A DNA stretch of 64,000 bases from assembly GCA_017479885.1 (NCBI GenBank), contig JAFVBR010000042.1, positions 62,001 through 126,000 on the forward strand, in the 5' to 3' direction. A program made the position numbers and the translations under genes. A model generated the notes under the pieces. It was not told where the DNA came from. It saw only the letters and a list, made by a program, of their open reading frames with translations, and searched no databases. Of this stretch, positions 42,940 to 51,606 are shown one piece after another. Within the stretch, counting starts at the first letter, position 1, and the number at the start of each line of letters is the position of its first letter. The stretch comes from Paludibacteraceae bacterium. GTDB lineage: Bacteria > Bacteroidota > Bacteroidia > Bacteroidales > Paludibacteraceae.

Positions 42940-43821
42940 TTAATTAAGGTCGTACCCATAATGCTTCAAGCGTCCTGACTTTTGACGCCAGTCTTTGTCA
43001 ACCTTTACGAAGAGTTGTAAAAAAACTTTCTTGTCGAAGAATGTTTCTATATCCATTCTTGACTCCATGCCAACCTTCTTCAGCGCTTTGCCTTGTCTGC
43101 CTATGATTATGCCCTTCTGACTGTCGCGCTCAACATAGATGACGGCATTGATGCGTATCAGATGGTCTTCCTCTTTGAAGCTCTCCACTTCAACCTCTAC
43201 TGAATAAGGAATTTCCTTGTCGTAGTTCTGCAGGATTTTCTCACGAATAATCTCAGTAACAAAAAACTTGGCTGGTTTGTCTGTCATCTGGTCCTTTTCG
43301 AAATAAGGAGGACACTCAGGCAACAATTCTTTTATTCTCTCAAACAAATCCTCCACTCCGAAACTCTCTTGAGCTGAGATAGGATAAATCTCAGCATCAG
43401 GCAGTTCTTTATGCCAAAAACTTACGAGTTGCTCAAGTGTTGCTTGTGTGGTGAGGTCAATTTTATTGATGATTAGCAGGGTTCTTGCGCGGTTTTTCTT
43501 TACTTTCTCAATAAATTCGCGGTTTTTCTCGGGATTGTCGAGTACATCGGTTACATAAAGCAAAATATCAGCATCCACAAGCGCCGAATTTGAGAACTCG
43601 AGCATCTGCTCCTGCAATTTGTAGTTGGGTTTGAGAACTCCCGGAGTATCTGAATATACTATCTGGAAATCATCTCCATTCACTATTCCCATTATCCGAT
43701 GGCGAGTGGTCTGAGCCTTGCTCGTGATTATACTCAACCGCTCACCTACCAGAGCATTCATCAATGTGGACTTGCCGACATTAGGGTTTCCTACTATATT
43801 TACGAATCCGCTTCTGTGCAT
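42940..43821 (-). CDS. era: GTPase Era
   Basis: 293 residues. An essential GTPase that binds the 3' end of 16S rRNA during 30S assembly. G1 GNPNVGKST, G3 DTPGV, G4 INKIDL, G5 ISAQE, and a C-terminal KH domain (IIIGRQGKALKKVGMESR). The start at 43821 (MHRSGFVNIVG) gives the family length. A longer frame begins at 43911 but would overlap the upstream DUF1294 gene and carries no conserved residues. Confidence 0.96.
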   Translation of the reverse strand: MHRSGFVNIVGNPNVGKSTLMNALVGERLSIITSKAQTTRHRIMGIVNGDDFQIVYSDTPGVLKPNYKLQEQMLEFSNSALVDADILLYVTDVLDNPEKNREFIEKVKKNRARTLLIINKIDLTTQATLEQLVSFWHKELPDAEIYPISAQESFGVEDLFERIKELLPECPPYFEKDQMTDKPAKFFVTEIIREKILQNYDKEIPYSVEVEVESFKEEDHLIRINAVIYVERDSQKGIIIGRQGKALKKVGMESRMDIETFFDKKVFLQLFVKVDKDWRQKSGRLKHYGYDLN

Positions 43822-43861
43822 AAGATTATGTATGATAAAAATTCTGATTGCTGTACGTGGT

Positions 43862-44155
43862 TTATCTTGCATACACGAACAAATACCAGTATAATGCTCC
43901 AGTAACTGCAATATGTATCAGAAAAAACAACGGCAACAATATTCTGAACTTCAGGTGTTTGGTTTTATGATGAAAAACAAACATTCCGAGCAATGCCCCG
44001 ACACTGCCACCGAAAAAAGCAATCAGGAGGAGTGCTTTCTCACTTATTCGATTCAAATCGTGCTTTGACTTGTACTTGTCAATGCCGTACATAGCGAAAG
44101 CCAACAAGTTGATTCCAAGTGTGTAAATGGCCAATAATATTATTGCGAGACGCAT
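43862..44155 (-). CDS. DUF1294 family small membrane protein
   Basis: 97 residues with three or four membrane helices. Characteristic DUF1294 segments are FAMYGIDKYKSKHDLNRISEKALLLIAFFGGSVGALLGMFVFHHKTKH, of which YGIDKYKS and GGSxGA are the most conserved. Function unknown. It lies 40 bases upstream of era on the same strand and probably shares its transcript, with the aldo-keto reductase gene 42 bases further upstream. Confidence 0.85.
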   Translation of the reverse strand: MRLAIILLAIYTLGINLLAFAMYGIDKYKSKHDLNRISEKALLLIAFFGGSVGALLGMFVFHHKTKHLKFRILLPLFFLIHIAVTGALYWYLFVYAR

Positions 44156-44197
44156 ATTACAGAAGTTATGTAAAATTTATATGCCATTTTACGTTGT

Positions 44198-45151
44198 TTA
44201 GCCCTGTATGACACTCAAATTGTCTGCAAGTTGAGCGACACTGCTTGCACCTACCAGAACAGAGGTTACTCCAGTTTGTTCCAATATCCAGCCAAGTGCC
44301 TGCTGTGCAGTTGTTCTTCCTGCAGCAACACCCTCATCTTTCAGCCTTCTGATGTATGACAGCATTTCAGGGGTCAGCCTTGACGAGCGCAGGAATTTTT
44401 CCTGAGCCATACGGGAGTCGGCAGGAATACCGTTAAGATAGCGATCGGTCAGCAGACCTTGGGCTAAAGGAGAATATGCAATAAAACCAATGCCTTTTTG
44501 TTTGCAGAAATCAAGTATTCCTTCTTCAAGCGGTTTGCGGTCTATCATGTTAAGCCGACCTTGGTAGATGAGCAACGGCACATCGTGATTTTGGAGATAG
44601 TCTTCCGCAAATTCCAAAGGTTCAAGCGGCCAATTGCTTATTCCTACATACAACGCCTTGCCGGCACGAACTATATCAACCAAGGTCTGTAAAGTTTCTT
44701 CAAGAGGTGTTTGCGGGTCGAAACGGTGCGAATAGAACAGATCCACATACTCCAGCTTCATTCGGCGCAAACTCTGGTCGAGACTTGCTATCAGGTATTT
44801 CCTTGAACCCCAATTGCCGTATGGACCCTCCCACATGTCATAACCGGCTTTAGTAGAGATAAACAATTCATCCCTATATCGCCCGAAATCCTGCTCCATA
44901 AGTTTTCCCATGGTCAGTTCTGCTGTGCCGTACGGAGGACCATAGTTGTTGGCAAGGTCGAAGTGGGTTATTCCGTGATCGAAGGCATAGTGCGTTATCT
45001 CCCGACTACGCTCATAAGGGTCGTTGCCACCGAAATTATGCCACATTCCGAGACTAACTTTTGGCAACATCACGCCGCTCTTTCCGCAACGGTTATAAAG
45101 TTTTTCCGAATTGGAATAACGCTGCGCTGAAGCTGTATAGGTTGAAGTCAT
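44198..45151 (-). CDS. Aldo-keto reductase, YghZ/AKR14-like
   Basis: 317 residues, a single (beta/alpha)8 barrel. The catalytic tetrad is present: Asp in THFDLANNYG, Tyr in the same loop, Lys in ISTKAGYDMW and His in FYSHRFDP. The NADPH-binding end is YSPLAQGLLTDRYL with a late VTSVLVGASSVAQL. The extended PPYGTAE after the Tyr and the MWEGPYGNWGSRKY loop are typical of YghZ, which reduces L-glyceraldehyde 3-phosphate and methylglyoxal. It begins 25 bases after rho on the same strand. Confidence 0.92.
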   Translation of the reverse strand: MTSTYTASAQRYSNSEKLYNRCGKSGVMLPKVSLGMWHNFGGNDPYERSREITHYAFDHGITHFDLANNYGPPYGTAELTMGKLMEQDFGRYRDELFISTKAGYDMWEGPYGNWGSRKYLIASLDQSLRRMKLEYVDLFYSHRFDPQTPLEETLQTLVDIVRAGKALYVGISNWPLEPLEFAEDYLQNHDVPLLIYQGRLNMIDRKPLEEGILDFCKQKGIGFIAYSPLAQGLLTDRYLNGIPADSRMAQEKFLRSSRLTPEMLSYIRRLKDEGVAAGRTTAQQALGWILEQTGVTSVLVGASSVAQLADNLSVIQG

Positions 45152-45176
45152 ATCAATAGAATTTCTGAAAAAATTA

Positions 45177-46964
45177 TCAACTGTTCATTGACAGCAGGAA
45201 TTCTTCGTTATTTTCAGTCCGCTCCATGCGTTCCTTGAGGAACTCCATGGCTTCAACGGAATTCATGTCACTCAAGTGTCTGCGAAGCACCCACATTCTG
45301 CTGAGCACCTCTTGAGGAAGCAGCAAATCATCGCGGCGAGTACTCGATGCCATAATGTCAACAGCGGGGAATACACGTTTATTGCTGAGCTTGCGGTCAA
45401 GTTGCAACTCCATGTTTCCTGTACCTTTGAACTCCTCGAAAATTACATCATCCATCTTACTGCCTGTTTCTGTCAGTGCAGTGGCAATGATAGTAAGCGA
45501 ACCGCCGTTTTCTATATTACGTGCCGCACCGAAGAAACGTTTGGGTTTGTGCAGTGCCTGTGCCTCCACACCACCCGACAGCACTTTGCCGCTGGCAGGG
45601 GCAACTGTGTTGTAAGCACGGGCAAGGCGTGTGATAGAGTCGAGCAGAATCACAACATCGTGCCCGCATTCAACCAAACGTTTGGCTTTCTCATGAACGA
45701 TATTAGCCACCTTCACATGGTTTTCAGCAGGTTCATCGAATGTAGAAGCTATCACTTCAGCCTTGACACTGCGAGCCATATCGGTAACTTCTTCAGGACG
45801 TTCGTCTATAAGAAGGACAATCATATATACCTCCGGGTGATTAGCTGCAATAGCATTGGCAATCTCTTTCAAAAGCACTGTCTTACCGGTCTTGGGTTGA
45901 GCAACTATCAGCCCGCGCTGCCCTTTGCCTATAGGAGCAAACAGGTCTATTATACGGCATGAAAGCGGGTCGTTTTTACCTTGACATAGAGTAAATTTAT
46001 GGTCTGGGAAAAGAGGAGTAAGATGCTCAAATGCAACACGGTCGCGTACTTTCTCAGGCAGACAGCCGTTGATTTTAAGCACTTTGCTCATAGGAAAATA
46101 CTTTTCTCCGTCGCGTGGAGGCTTGATGGTGCACTCCACGGTATCACCTGCTTTCAGACCGTACTGCTTTACCTGCTGTTGGGATACATAAATATCGTCA
46201 GGGGAAGAAATATAGTTATAGTCGGCACTACGGAGGAAACCGTAGCCATCGGGCAACATTTCAAGCGTTCCGATACCTCTGATATTATCCTGAAAATCGA
46301 ATGCAGGTTGTTTGGGTTGCACTTCAGCCACAGGTTCAGCAGCCGGTTTTGTTTCGGGATGAGTATCAGGAGCCGCCTCTTTTGCTGTTTCGGCAGCAGG
46401 TTGCGATAAATCTTCAGCAGTCTGTTTTTTCGGTCTTCCACGTTTTTTCTTCTGCGGGGCAGGTGCTTCTGCCGCAGGTTGCTCTTGCGTATCTGTCGGT
46501 TCAGGCAAAACAGGAGTAGGAATTTCAAGCTGAACAGGAGTATCTTCAGCTGTCTTCTTTTTTCTTCCGCGTTTTTTCTTCTGTACCGGCTGTTCAGCGG
46601 TTTCCGCAGGTGCTGACGTCATAAAAAGAGTCTCAGCCTTTTCTTTTGCAGAAACAGTGTCCGGCACTCCTGTTATACTTACAAGAGTCTCATCGGAAAT
46701 ATTATCGTTTTTCTTCTGGAAATGGTCAAGACTGACCCTTTCCGCTTTTTTCTGGATATGCACCCGTTTCTTTCGCGGCTGCTCCGGACGGTTGGCTATT
46801 TTCTCCTCCACTTGTTGTTTCTTACGGTCACCTTGAGCATCAAGAATTTCGTAAACCAATGCCTGCTGAGTCATATTCTTACTGATTTTCACATCAAATG
46901 ACTTAGCAAGCTCTGTCAGTTCTTCGAGCGTCATGCGCTCGAGTCGTTGCTTGTCGTATATCAT
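45177..46964 (-). CDS. rho: Transcription termination factor Rho with long disordered N-terminal insertion
   Basis: 595 residues against about 420 in E. coli. Residues 1-50 are the Rho N-terminal helical domain ([15 protein letters not shown]). Residues about 50-225 are a charged, Pro/Ala/Lys-rich insertion with repeated basic KKKRGRKKK and KKKRGRPKK blocks. The RNA-binding cold-shock domain follows ([15 protein letters not shown]). The ATPase has P-loop [26 protein letters not shown], the Q-loop [12 protein letters not shown] and the R-loop region [13 protein letters not shown]. The enzyme is complete. Such insertions are usual in gut Bacteroidales, and in B. thetaiotaomicron this region has been linked to condensate formation. 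Confidence 0.96.
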   Translation of the reverse strand: MIYDKQRLERMTLEELTELAKSFDVKISKNMTQQALVYEILDAQGDRKKQQVEEKIANRPEQPRKKRVHIQKKAERVSLDHFQKKNDNISDETLVSITGVPDTVSAKEKAETLFMTSAPAETAEQPVQKKKRGRKKKTAEDTPVQLEIPTPVLPEPTDTQEQPAAEAPAPQKKKRGRPKKQTAEDLSQPAAETAKEAAPDTHPETKPAAEPVAEVQPKQPAFDFQDNIRGIGTLEMLPDGYGFLRSADYNYISSPDDIYVSQQQVKQYGLKAGDTVECTIKPPRDGEKYFPMSKVLKINGCLPEKVRDRVAFEHLTPLFPDHKFTLCQGKNDPLSCRIIDLFAPIGKGQRGLIVAQPKTGKTVLLKEIANAIAANHPEVYMIVLLIDERPEEVTDMARSVKAEVIASTFDEPAENHVKVANIVHEKAKRLVECGHDVVILLDSITRLARAYNTVAPASGKVLSGGVEAQALHKPKRFFGAARNIENGGSLTIIATALTETGSKMDDVIFEEFKGTGNMELQLDRKLSNKRVFPAVDIMASSTRRDDLLLPQEVLSRMWVLRRHLSDMNSVEAMEFLKERMERTENNEEFLLSMNS

Positions 46965-47002
46965 AAAGAAAAATAAAAAGATTTTTGCTTGTAGGGAATA
47001 CT

Positions 47003-47063
47003 CGAAGGACGATATCCTTCGTTTGCGTCTGCAAAGGTAACACTTTTTTTCAGAACATACAAG
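47003..47063 (-). promoter_or_regulatory. Promoter and leader hairpin of rho
   Basis: Minus strand: CTTG (47060-47063), 20 bases, TACCTTTG (47032-47039). The short leader holds a seven-bp hairpin (CGAAGGA/TCCTTCG, 47003-47009 with 47015-47021), which could be part of rho self-control. There is no U-run after it. Confidence 0.65.
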
Positions 47064-47072
47064 TTTTATGCG

Positions 47073-48335
47073 TCAAATACGAATTTTTTGGAACGTATTG
47101 ACTTTTTTCCTGTCGTATTCGCCAGAAACCTTGATGTAATTCTCGGTAAATCCCCACATTATGCCGTCTTCATGCTTGCTTTCCCATAGCACCACCGCTT
47201 CCTCGCCCTTGTGAGCGATATAGAATTCGTGCAGTTTGCGCTCGGACACCTCATGCATGATGTCGCTACGGCGTTTGCGCTCTTTAGGCGGGACAACTTC
47301 AAGCGGAAGAGACAGCATACGAGTACCGGCACGTTCGGAATACGTGAACACATGGAGCTGACTTACAGGCAGGGCCTCAATAAATTGCAGATAGTCTTCA
47401 AAATACTCCTGCGTCTCACCCCTGACTCCGACCATGCAGTCAACACCTATAAAAGCACCCGGCATGGCATTGCGTATATGCTCCACCCTCTCAAGGAACA
47501 GTTCGCGCGTATATCGGCGTTTCATTATTCGCAACACTTCGTTGCTGCCACTCTGCAAAGGAATATGAAAATGAGGGGCAAAATGACGGCTATGCGCTAC
47601 AAAATCAATAATCTCATCGCTCAGCAGATTGGGTTCGCATGAAGATATCCTTACCCTGAACTCTCCATCAACAGAATCAAGAGCACTAAGCAAATCAATA
47701 AAACGTTCGCCTGTACTCTTGCCGAAATCACCGATATTGACTCCGGTCAGCACTATTTCTTTAGCCCCTTCACCCAATGCCCGCCTTGCTTGTGCAACAG
47801 TAGATTTAATATCGGCATTTCTGCTTTTACCTCTTGCATACGGAATAGTGCAATATGTACAAAAATAATCGCATCCGTCCTGCACTTTCAAAAAACAGCG
47901 GGTACGGTCATCTCTGGAATATGAGGCATGATAGTCAGTCACTTCGCGGATAGAACTTACTGATATAGTCTGCCGCAAGTTTTGAGTGTCCACTTTTTCC
48001 TCCAGCATATCGACGAACTCCGGAATAGAGAACTTCTCGTTCATTCCGAGTACATAGTCCACCTCCGGCATTCCTGCTATCTCAACAGGCTTCAACTGCG
48101 CATAGCACCCTGTAACTATGATGACGGCATCGGGATTCTGACGTTTGAGGCGGTGAATAGCCTGGCGTCCCTTGCGGTCAGCTGCATCTGTAACACTGCA
48201 AGTGTTGAGTACGCACACATCAGCCTGCTCGCCTTTTTGATTCTTTCTGTGTCCGCGTGCAAGCAGTTCTTTGCCCAACGACGAACTCTCGGCAAAATTC
48301 AATTTACAGCCCAATGTGAGGAATGCTATCTTCAT
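47073..48335 (-). CDS. mtaB: tRNA t6A37 methylthiotransferase MtaB
   Basis: 420 residues. Adds a methylthio group to N6-threonylcarbamoyladenosine at tRNA position 37. The N-terminal UPF0004 domain has cysteines in LTLGCKLNFAESS, LNTCSVTDAAD and VTGCYAQL, which hold the second 4Fe-4S cluster. The radical SAM motif is CDYFCTYCTIPYARG. A short TRAM-like tail binds tRNA. The GCKLN signature marks the MtaB branch rather than MiaB. The start at 48335 (MKIAFLTLG) is chosen because the promoter at 48366-48396 lies inside the longer frame. It is divergent from the recombinase. Confidence 0.94.
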   Translation of the reverse strand: MKIAFLTLGCKLNFAESSSLGKELLARGHRKNQKGEQADVCVLNTCSVTDAADRKGRQAIHRLKRQNPDAVIIVTGCYAQLKPVEIAGMPEVDYVLGMNEKFSIPEFVDMLEEKVDTQNLRQTISVSSIREVTDYHASYSRDDRTRCFLKVQDGCDYFCTYCTIPYARGKSRNADIKSTVAQARRALGEGAKEIVLTGVNIGDFGKSTGERFIDLLSALDSVDGEFRVRISSCEPNLLSDEIIDFVAHSRHFAPHFHIPLQSGSNEVLRIMKRRYTRELFLERVEHIRNAMPGAFIGVDCMVGVRGETQEYFEDYLQFIEALPVSQLHVFTYSERAGTRMLSLPLEVVPPKERKRRSDIMHEVSERKLHEFYIAHKGEEAVVLWESKHEDGIMWGFTENYIKVSGEYDRKKVNTFQKIRI

Positions 48336-48350
48336 ATATCGGATAATATA

Positions 48351-48396
48351 TTTTCTAATGACCTGCAAAGTTACTAATTTTGCACCAAAATACAAA
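48351..48396. promoter_or_regulatory. Overlapping divergent promoters of mtaB and the Mpi-like recombinase
   Basis: For mtaB (minus): TTTG at 48393-48396, 19 bases, TAACTTTG at 48366-48373. For the recombinase (plus): TAATTTTG at 48375-48382 with a weak T-rich -33 at 48351-48354. The two -7 elements are one base apart, so polymerase binding to one should block the other. Confidence 0.7.
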
Positions 48397-48402
48397 ATTA
48401 TT

Positions 48403-49005
48403 ATGATATACGGCTATATAAGAGTAAGCTCAGACAAGCAAACAGTGGAGAACCAAAGGTTTGAAATCAACAAGTTCTGTGCATCAAAAGGCATCGAAGT
48501 AAACGGTTGGATAGAAGAAACTGTCAGCGGCACAAAAAACTACTCGAAGCGAAGACTCGGCAAACTGTTGAAAATAGTACGCAAAGACGACATTATTATA
48601 TGCAGCGAACTATCAAGGCTCGGCAGAAACCTGTTTATGATTATGGAGATTCTCAATCTGTGCATGTCAAAAGAATGCAAAGTCTGGAGCATAAAGGACA
48701 ATTACAGGTTGGGCGATGACATTCAGTCGAAAGTACTCGCTTTTGCTTTTTCACTGTCGGCAGAGATAGAGCGCAACCTGATCTCACAACGTACTAAAGA
48801 GGCTATGGAAAGAAAGCGTGCAGAAGGCAAGCATGTAGGTAGAAACACGGGATCAAGAACAGCAAACGACAGACTCAAACTCAGTCCTAAAAGCAAAAAA
48901 ATAGAACGAATGCTCAGACTCGGACTTTCAGAACGAGAGATAGCACGCTCACTACGAATCAACCGCAACACCCTGCGCCGATTCCGAGAGCGAACAGGAT
49001 TATAG
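48403..49005 (+). CDS. Mpi-type serine recombinase (DNA invertase family)
   Basis: 200 residues. Resolvase/invertase catalytic domain with nucleophile Ser9 in MIYGYIRVSSDKQ, the SELSRLGRNLFMIMEIL helix and FAFSLSAEIERNLISQRTKEAM before helix E. The C-terminal domain ends in a Hin-like helix-turn-helix (GLSEREIARSLRINRNTLRRF). The YIRVSSDKQTVENQRFEI start closely resembles the Mpi master invertase of Bacteroides fragilis, which flips capsule promoters. It is solitary: no invertible repeats are evident next to it. The start at 48403 lies about 14 bases after the predicted transcription start. Confidence 0.9.
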   Translation: MIYGYIRVSSDKQTVENQRFEINKFCASKGIEVNGWIEETVSGTKNYSKRRLGKLLKIVRKDDIIICSELSRLGRNLFMIMEILNLCMSKECKVWSIKDNYRLGDDIQSKVLAFAFSLSAEIERNLISQRTKEAMERKRAEGKHVGRNTGSRTANDRLKLSPKSKKIERMLRLGLSEREIARSLRINRNTLRRFRERTGL

Positions 49006-49038
49006 AAACTCACCGACAAACGGAATAATCCGAGAAAA

Positions 49039-49074
49039 AAAATACTGCCCGGTATTTCTACCAAGCAGTATTTT
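49039..49074. terminator. Bidirectional terminator between recombinase and decarboxylase operon
   Basis: AAAATACTGC (49039-49048) pairs with GCAGTATTTT (49065-49074), and inside them GGTA pairs with TACC around TTTC. Symmetrical A and T tails let it serve both convergent units. Confidence 0.85.
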
Positions 49075-49093
49075 CGATATACATGTCAAACGG

Positions 49094-50458
49094 TTATCCG
49101 AGGAAGCTGAGAAGCAAACCTGCTGCAACTGCACTACCGATAACGCCTGCCACATTCGGACCCATAGCGTGCATCAGAAGGAAGTTGCCGGGATTCTCTT
49201 CCTGACCGACCTGCTGACTGACACGCGCAGCCATAGGCACAGCACTCACACCTGCCGAACCAATCAGAGGATTGATCTTCTCCTTGGAGAATACATTCAT
49301 CAGTTTGGCGAGCAATACACCGCCTGCACTACCGCAGCCGAATGCCACTATACCCATTGCAAGAATCATGAGAGTCTTAAGGTTGAGGAACGAAGCACCG
49401 GTAGCTGTGGCACCTACAGACAAACCGAGGAAGATTACCACTATATTCATCAGTTCGTTCTGAGCAGTCTTCGACAAACGGTCAACCACACCGCACTCTT
49501 TCATCAGGTTACCCAACATCAGACAGCCGATCAGCGGAGCAGCATCAGGTAGGATAAGAGCCACAATGGTAGTTACCATTATGGGGAACACTATCTTTTC
49601 CGTCTTGCTTACTGCGCGAAGTTGCTTCATTTTGATGGCACGCTCCTTCTTCGTAGTCAGGGCACGCATGATAGGAGGCTGGATAACAGGCACAAGAGCC
49701 ATGTAGCTATAAGCAGCAATGGCTATAGGGCCAAGCAGTTCGGGAGCCAGACGTGAGGTGAGGAAGATACTGGTAGGTCCGTCTGCACCACCTATGATTC
49801 CGATAGAGCCTGCTTGCGCTTCGGTAAAGCCGAGAGCATTGGCACAGAGGAAAGTAAGGAAGATACCTATCTGCGCAGCGGCGCCCAGCAAAAGCGATTT
49901 CGGATTGGCAATAAGCGGACCGAAGTCGGTCATAGCCCCCACACCTATAAATATAAGGCAGGGATAAACACCGGCTTTCACACCTATGTAAAGCACGTCA
50001 AGCAGACCGCCTTCCTTCAGTATTGCCCCATAACTATGGTATGCAGGACTGTCGGGGTCGAGAAATGCACTCCATAGTTCGGAGTGGAACATTCCGGCAC
50101 CGGGCAGATTGGTAAGTAGCATACCGAACGCTATTGGCAACAGCAGCAACGGTTCATATTGTTTCTTTATTGCCAGATACAGAAGGAAGAAAGAGATGAG
50201 CAGCATCAACAACTGACGCCAGTCGCCGGAGTCCTCTTTCCCGTCGAACACTCTGACAATGCCCATTGTCTTGAAGAAATCGGTCACCTCAGTCCAAACA
50301 TTATCCTCAACCACTGCAACCTCGGTATCGGGAGCAAAGTCGTCTTCAACTATGACTTGCTGCCCGGCAACAGTATCTGCAGCAATTAGTTCATCCGCAT
50401 TTACGGCAAACGGGAACACCAAAGTCAGTGCAAGAAATAAATACTTAACAAGTTTCAT
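49094..50458 (-). CDS. mmdB: Na+-translocating decarboxylase beta subunit (methylmalonyl-CoA decarboxylase type)
   Basis: 454 residues. The membrane subunit that decarboxylates carboxybiotin and pumps Na+ out. About ten helices follow an N-terminal signal-like helix and a 60-residue polar loop. Conserved OadB/MmdB segments: [40 protein letters not shown] with the key Asp of ADGPT, and [24 protein letters not shown] start it at the ATG at 50458; the TTG at 50470 is a weaker option. Last gene of the operon. Confidence 0.93.
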   Translation of the reverse strand: MKLVKYLFLALTLVFPFAVNADELIAADTVAGQQVIVEDDFAPDTEVAVVEDNVWTEVTDFFKTMGIVRVFDGKEDSGDWRQLLMLLISFFLLYLAIKKQYEPLLLLPIAFGMLLTNLPGAGMFHSELWSAFLDPDSPAYHSYGAILKEGGLLDVLYIGVKAGVYPCLIFIGVGAMTDFGPLIANPKSLLLGAAAQIGIFLTFLCANALGFTEAQAGSIGIIGGADGPTSIFLTSRLAPELLGPIAIAAYSYMALVPVIQPPIMRALTTKKERAIKMKQLRAVSKTEKIVFPIMVTTIVALILPDAAPLIGCLMLGNLMKECGVVDRLSKTAQNELMNIVVIFLGLSVGATATGASFLNLKTLMILAMGIVAFGCGSAGGVLLAKLMNVFSKEKINPLIGSAGVSAVPMAARVSQQVGQEENPGNFLLMHAMGPNVAGVIGSAVAAGLLLSFLG

Positions 50459-50476
50459 GTTTTCTGCCAATTATCG

Positions 50477-51220
50477 TTATCCAAGCACTATAAGCAAATC
50501 TTCTTGCATGACGTTCTGACCTGCTACAACAGCTATCTGTTTAACCACGCCGTCCTGCTCTGCCATAACTGCATTCTCCATCTTCATACTCTCAAGAGTA
50601 AGAAGTGTGTCGCCTTTCTTCACTGCCTGACCTACAGTAACCATCACTTTGATTACCGAACCGGGCAGCGGACTGGTAACCTTCACTCCGTCAGCAGGAG
50701 CAGCAGCCTTTGGTTGAGGTGCGGCTTGAGGTTGGGGAGCTGGTTTGGGCTGGGGAGCAGGTTGAGGAGCAGCCTTCGGAGCCTCCTGCTGAGGAGCAAC
50801 AGAAGCAGTCTCTATCTCAAGCAGCTTGTCATCCTGCATAACGTTCTTGCCGGGTTCTACAAGCACGGTCTTAACCACACCTGCCACCTCCGACTTGATG
50901 CTGTTCTCCATCTTCATTGATTCCATAGTGAGCAACTCGTCACCTACCTGAACCTTGTCGCCGGGTTTGACGTTAACCTTAACTATAGAACCGGGCAGCG
51001 GGGACTTGACAGCCTGCACGCCTGCACTCTGCTGGGCGTTGCTTACCACCTGGGCAGCCTGAGTCACTGTCTTGCGCGGAGCTGCCTTGGGAGTCTCTTC
51101 TTTCTGAATCTCTACCTGAAAGGTTGTGCCGTTCACTGTAACTTCGGCAAGATTCTGGCCTATCTCGTTTACGGCCGTTGTGTACTCATGACCGTTGATT
51201 ACGAATTTGAATTCTTTCAT
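50477..51220 (-). CDS. Biotin carrier protein with two biotinyl domains
   Basis: 247 residues. The carrier that shuttles CO2 as carboxybiotin from the carboxyltransferase to the membrane pump. It contains two complete biotinyl domains, each with the biotin motif ESMKMEN: Lys103 (domain about 72-137) and Lys213 (domain about 180-247). An Ala/Pro/Gln-rich linker (about 141-176) joins them. Residues 1-40 form a short N-terminal domain (FKFVINGHEYTTAVNEIG) common to decarboxylase carriers. Single-domain carriers are the norm, so two sites are unusual. Both domains keep the flanking SPLPGS and GQ/KNVMQ turns, so both look functional. Confidence 0.93.
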   Translation of the reverse strand: MKEFKFVINGHEYTTAVNEIGQNLAEVTVNGTTFQVEIQKEETPKAAPRKTVTQAAQVVSNAQQSAGVQAVKSPLPGSIVKVNVKPGDKVQVGDELLTMESMKMENSIKSEVAGVVKTVLVEPGKNVMQDDKLLEIETASVAPQQEAPKAAPQPAPQPKPAPQPQAAPQPKAAAPADGVKVTSPLPGSVIKVMVTVGQAVKKGDTLLTLESMKMENAVMAEQDGVVKQIAVVAGQNVMQEDLLIVLG

Positions 51221-51235
51221 TGTTTTTTTTGTTTG

Positions 51236-51604
51236 TTAAAATCTGTGCAGGTTGTTCATGCCGTACAGTTTCGAGTTCCACGGCGAGTATCTGCGTTCTA
51301 CTTTCTTGATTGTTACCTGTTTCGGACCTTCATCATCGTGTATTCCGTTGTAATACAGGTTGAGAGCCATGGCAATGGCAGCCGTAGCCTCACCCGTAAG
51401 CGTAATACTCTCAGACGTATCAGTCCTCGGAGAACCTACTGCCTCGTGAACTTCAGAAGGTTTCTCCACCTTGACACGCGGGCGCATGATGACACCGAAC
51501 AGCTTCAGCACATAGATAAGCACTACCAACAGCACAAACACAAGGCTGAAACCGAGCAGAGTAACCATCCACACGTGACTCCAGTTTGTTGCTAATAGTA
51601 TCAT
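51236..51604 (-). CDS. OadG-family gamma/delta subunit of the Na+ decarboxylase pump
   Basis: 122 residues. One N-terminal membrane helix (MVTLLGFSLVFVLLVVLIYVL) and a polar C-terminal tail with basic and acidic blocks, as in OadG/MmdD, the small subunit that holds the complex together. It lies between the carrier and the carboxyltransferase genes, with two bases to the latter, which is the usual position. Confidence 0.85.
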   Translation of the reverse strand: MILLATNWSHVWMVTLLGFSLVFVLLVVLIYVLKLFGVIMRPRVKVEKPSEVHEAVGSPRTDTSESITLTGEATAAIAMALNLYYNGIHDDEGPKQVTIKKVERRYSPWNSKLYGMNNLHRF

Positions 51605-51606
51605 AA

